This document shows positions 60,351 through 64,000 of a stretch of DNA of 64,000 bases, in pieces. Numbering within the stretch: position 1 is the stretch's first letter; the number at the start of each line of letters is the position of its first letter. This DNA comes from Patella vulgata. Lineage: Eukaryota; Mollusca; Gastropoda; Patellidae. Made by a program: the position numbers and the translations under genes. The stretch covers positions 29,587,062 to 29,651,061 of the forward strand of contig NC_065885.2 of NCBI RefSeq assembly GCF_932274485.2, written 5' to 3'. The notes below the pieces were generated by a model that ran no database searches, was not told the origin of the DNA, and saw nothing but the letters and a program-made list of their open reading frames with translations.

Positions 60351-63300
60351 TTACAGACCCTAACTTTTAATAGCCTATACTCCAAACATCATTGTATGTT
60401 GTTTTATTAAAGATGAATGTATTTACATTTTATGTGTTATTCATGCAATTTTTTATATTTTCACTGAATCCACATATTACCTCTTTAATTTTTTTAAAAG
60501 GAAAAAAAAAGACTTAATTTTTTTTTTTTTGTCTTTGTTTGCATCATTTTTTTCGTATTTAGATTATTTATTAGGATGTGAGTTATGAAAGATGATTTTG
60601 AATGATCAGAAAATGGAATTATTTAAGAAGAATATATTATTGGTTGTTATATCATGACTGACTGTTCTTTATATTATCTCCATATTTCTATGTAAGAATG
60701 ATATTTTACATGTACATATTCTTTAACAAACAAAAAAAGCTTAATGGAGAGCCAAGTATGATCATTGATTTTTAAAAAAGTAGATTTTTATACTAAAACA
60801 AAAAGCACGTAAAGTGAACTTTATTTTCTTATTGAATATTATGTGAGACCTGTCTGTGTTTGCTAATTCATTGTTAATCATAGCATTGATCTCCCTAACA
60901 AAAATATTCTATAGGTAAAAGCAAAGTTTATTAAATGAAAATGGAGAAGGGTTTCTAAAATTCATCCAATTCAATTCCACAATAGTTATAAAACCTGGTA
61001 TAATACAGTTTAATATTGTATTTTAATTTAATTGATTGTTCAGATAACATTAAATGTGAATTGGTTATTGTCTTTATAAAAGTCTCTCATATATTTCACA
61101 GATGTCATAACATCTTAAGCAATTTTATACAGTTATCACTAAAATTGCAAGAGCTTGGTTAAGTGTTTGAAGGATTGGTCTTATTGAATATTGCATTTTT
61201 CAAAGAGAAATTGGTTTCTGTAAGATAGGTCTCAGAGTCAGAATAAAGAATTTGGGATTACAGGCAAAAGTGGAAAGCATCCTTCATATCATTGGTTTGA
61301 AAGTTTGTGGCTTTATATTTATTTTAGAGCTGGACAACCATTTATTTATAAAATACAAAACTATTAGCATTCTATACCCAAAATGTGCAAAATATTTACC
61401 AGTAACAAGTATTTCTTTGATGTGATATATCTTCAGATCATATAAAACAAACTGGACATTAGTTCATAAAAATATTCAGATCATAAAAAACAGATTAGAA
61501 TATTAGTTTATAACAAATCTTAAGATTAAATAAAACAGATCAGAATATTAGGTTGTAGGAAATTGGTAACTCTTTTAATATTGTTTTGACAAGTTCATGG
61601 TTATACTAAATAAACACTTCTTTTGCGACTATTACTTAACAAAAGGGATCAGCATTGATGATAACATTTCCTGGAATGTATCTGAAGTCTCAGAGGGCAA
61701 GAAATAATTTGCTGAGTTCTGATGTTTTTGAAAACACCTACACATTAGAAAGTAAATTGTTATTTAATTATATGCCGATGGTATCTGTCATTTGAAATTC
61801 GCTGGATGTAACATGAATTTTAGTTAATGTGTTTGAGGATTGATGTATTCGAAAACCATACTTTGTTTTATAATTAAGGGTTGTTCAGCTTTAAGAAGGA
61901 TTGTGTGTGTATTTTTATTATTTATTATTATCTATTAGATTTTTATGCTCTTAACCTCAGTAGTTTTGTCTTCCTGCAGTCCAAGCTGCCAGTATCCTGT
62001 CATTTGTTTTACCATACAAACACTAAGTAGTTTATTAGTTTATATAGTAGGTCAATTGGTGTTATATATATCAGTAGTAATCCATGATAGGATCATCTTA
62101 ATATTACATTAATCTTCTGTTGTCATCTGTAACCATGGAAACACATTCTTACACCCCCATTTAACATGTGACTTTGATTTAGGAAAATAAATCTCTGTTG
62201 AAAACTGAACATATAATATTTATTTTTATTGATAAAATTAAGATAATGGGATGGACAGTAAAATTCTACAGCTAACTTTTGACTTGAGCCAACTTGATAT
62301 AAAAACTTAGACATACATAACAGTTAAAAAAGAAATTGTGTTTATTAATAATTAAAGGGTTGATAAATCATTTAGCTCTATAGGAATCTCTTACAAACTA
62401 CAATATTATGAAAGTTTAATCTCGAATAGGAATATCAGTCCGAAAAATGGTTTAATTCCGTTAAGTATTTACAAAGTTTTAACATGAAATTTTATCGATG
62501 CACTTGAATACATGGTGGGAGACTATCTAGCATTGGTATTTTGATTTTGTTTTCTTAATTAAATGTTAAATAATCAATCTAAGCAAATATTTAGCATGTA
62601 TTAGGCTGTGAGAAATTTGATATTTTAAAGAAAATGGAAATTAGCGGCACGCATCAAGCCTTGAAATTGTAAGTGGAATTTATGCGCTGGACTATTGAAA
62701 AATTTGATTATGGTACCGTTAATATAAAATGTAAAAATGTGTTTTCCTGGTTTAAGAATGTTTGTGTTCTGAGTTAACTCGCTTGACTTTATTTTAATAT
62801 GTTGTTATAAACCCAGTGCCTGGTATGTTGTTAATTAATAACTTGTTGGTAAACCACAATCTAATATATATTTACTATATCTAAACTAAAGGTGCATTTT
62901 TATCATTTTCTGTGTTAAATGTTTTATTTACATAGTTTTAAAAAAAAGTTTATTTAGAAGGGGCTTATTTTATATACTTGACACTCAGATCTGGATTCAT
63001 TCTGAAGCATATATATATATATATATAGTTAACTTTTGAAATGTCTGTCTTATTCTGGTCTTAGAGAAATGCTACATGGTGATAATTTGATTCAAGGAAG
63101 TTGATGTGTATTGATAAAATCTTTTTGTAAGAAAATTAAGAATTTTCAAAACTGGACCAGAACACAAACCTGGGCTTTTGAAAAAGGAGTCTTTCACTTG
63201 TGACAGTCATCATACACAAAGTAGTGTATTCCTATGTTTTATAGAAAACCAGTACTGCTAAAATGTTAAGATAGCGTAAAGTTTGGTTGTAATTTTGTTT

Positions 63301-64000
63301 TGGAATTATACACCATTTAAAAGCCAAAAGCACCCATAGAGTGAAGGATGAATAATTAAGAGCATATATTTAGTTGTGGTCATCTTAATTTAGCCTTCTT
63401 ATATAACTTGCCAGTAACACTCATTTATATATCTAATAATGAAAGTGGTTAGCTATAGTGTGTCAGAGGACGATGGGACTAGGGAGTTGTGGAAGATGAG
63501 TTGCAGATGTGCTTCTTTGGTTTGTCTCATTTTTGATTGAAATCATGGTTAATTTGAGGCCGATCCATTCCTTTTATGGGAAGTTGCTCAAAAACAGTTT
63601 ATCCGTCAATATAGTTATCATCTACCCATTTCTCTTTTCTAAATCTGAACTATATGAATACTAGTGGTTCCAAGTTAACAAGTCTAATAATGTTTGGTGT
63701 GATTTCATGTACATGTTATTGTTGTATCTCAAAAAAAGATTCATTATAATTTATCATTTTACAGATTTTAACAAGACATTGAGAAAAATTGGATGTGTAT
63801 AGTGGAATATTTGAGTTGAATTTGTGCATCTACTTATGTGTGAATTACTTGAGTTATACTGTGATTTTATTAAAGTTAAATTCAGTTCTTTACAGTGTAA
63901 AGTTTATGCAGGGTAATAGCAGTGTGAGTGATTTGCATACTAAACAGTTTCTATGCAAATGAAATTGCAAGAATCATATTAGCTGACAAAAGTTGTTTTT
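60351..64000. other. AT-rich DNA without recognisable gene
   Basis: No open frame with family resemblance on either strand, no splice-consistent coding exon and no transposon ends recognised. There are a TG run at 61902-61910, a short TA run near 63011-63026 and scattered poly-A/T. It may be a distal 3' UTR of TARDBP or intergenic sequence. Confidence 0.5.

Noticed and set aside
62123-62314. 63-codon minus-strand frame in the AT-rich right end
   Set aside because: Length and composition expected by chance; no supporting context.

Overview
This is a nuclear window from an invertebrate animal, most likely a mollusc (probably a gastropod). The AT-rich DNA, small exons in long introns, many short non-autonomous DNA transposons and tRNA-derived SINEs support this. 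The inference rests on gene structure and repeat style, not on a species match. Three kinds of host gene can be read exon by exon with consistent GT/AG sites and phases.

1-24.3 kb (minus strand): two head-to-tail copies of a sialin-like SLC17 anion transporter. Copy 1 (first exon at 14084) runs off the left edge, with 10 exons present. Copy 2 (17030-24259) has all 11 exons with the same lengths and phases. It carries one in-frame TGA in exon 5, where copy 1 has the Trp of a conserved Gly-Trp-Pro motif. The introns hold hAT-like elements, several MITE families, a tRNA-derived SINE family and minisatellites.

27.2-40.8 kb (minus strand): a complete MET/RON-type receptor tyrosine kinase in 19 coding exons, about 1300 residues. 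Domain order is signal peptide, Sema, PSI, IPT repeats, transmembrane segment, kinase, and a short tail with one YINL docking motif. Its introns hold minisatellites, one of which includes a real splice acceptor, and a nested pair of MITEs.

41-52 kb: gene-poor accessory DNA. It holds SINE pieces, a LINE-like 3' tail, a palindrome between direct repeats, a 640-bp minisatellite, a broken uncharacterised ORF in a field of GTAACAGG octamers, and a dead Tc1-like transposon.

52.2-56.9 kb (plus strand): a complete TARDBP (TDP-43) gene with 4 coding exons and 434 residues. Intron 2 holds an 860-bp foldback element with a perfect 10-bp target duplication. The rest of the window, to 64 kb, is AT- and GT-rich, probably a long 3' UTR followed by intergenic DNA.

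The genes are unrelated in function: lysosomal or vesicular anion transport, growth-factor signalling and RNA binding. MET and TARDBP are divergently transcribed across the 11-kb accessory block. I saw no retroviral, LTR or Polinton-type element.
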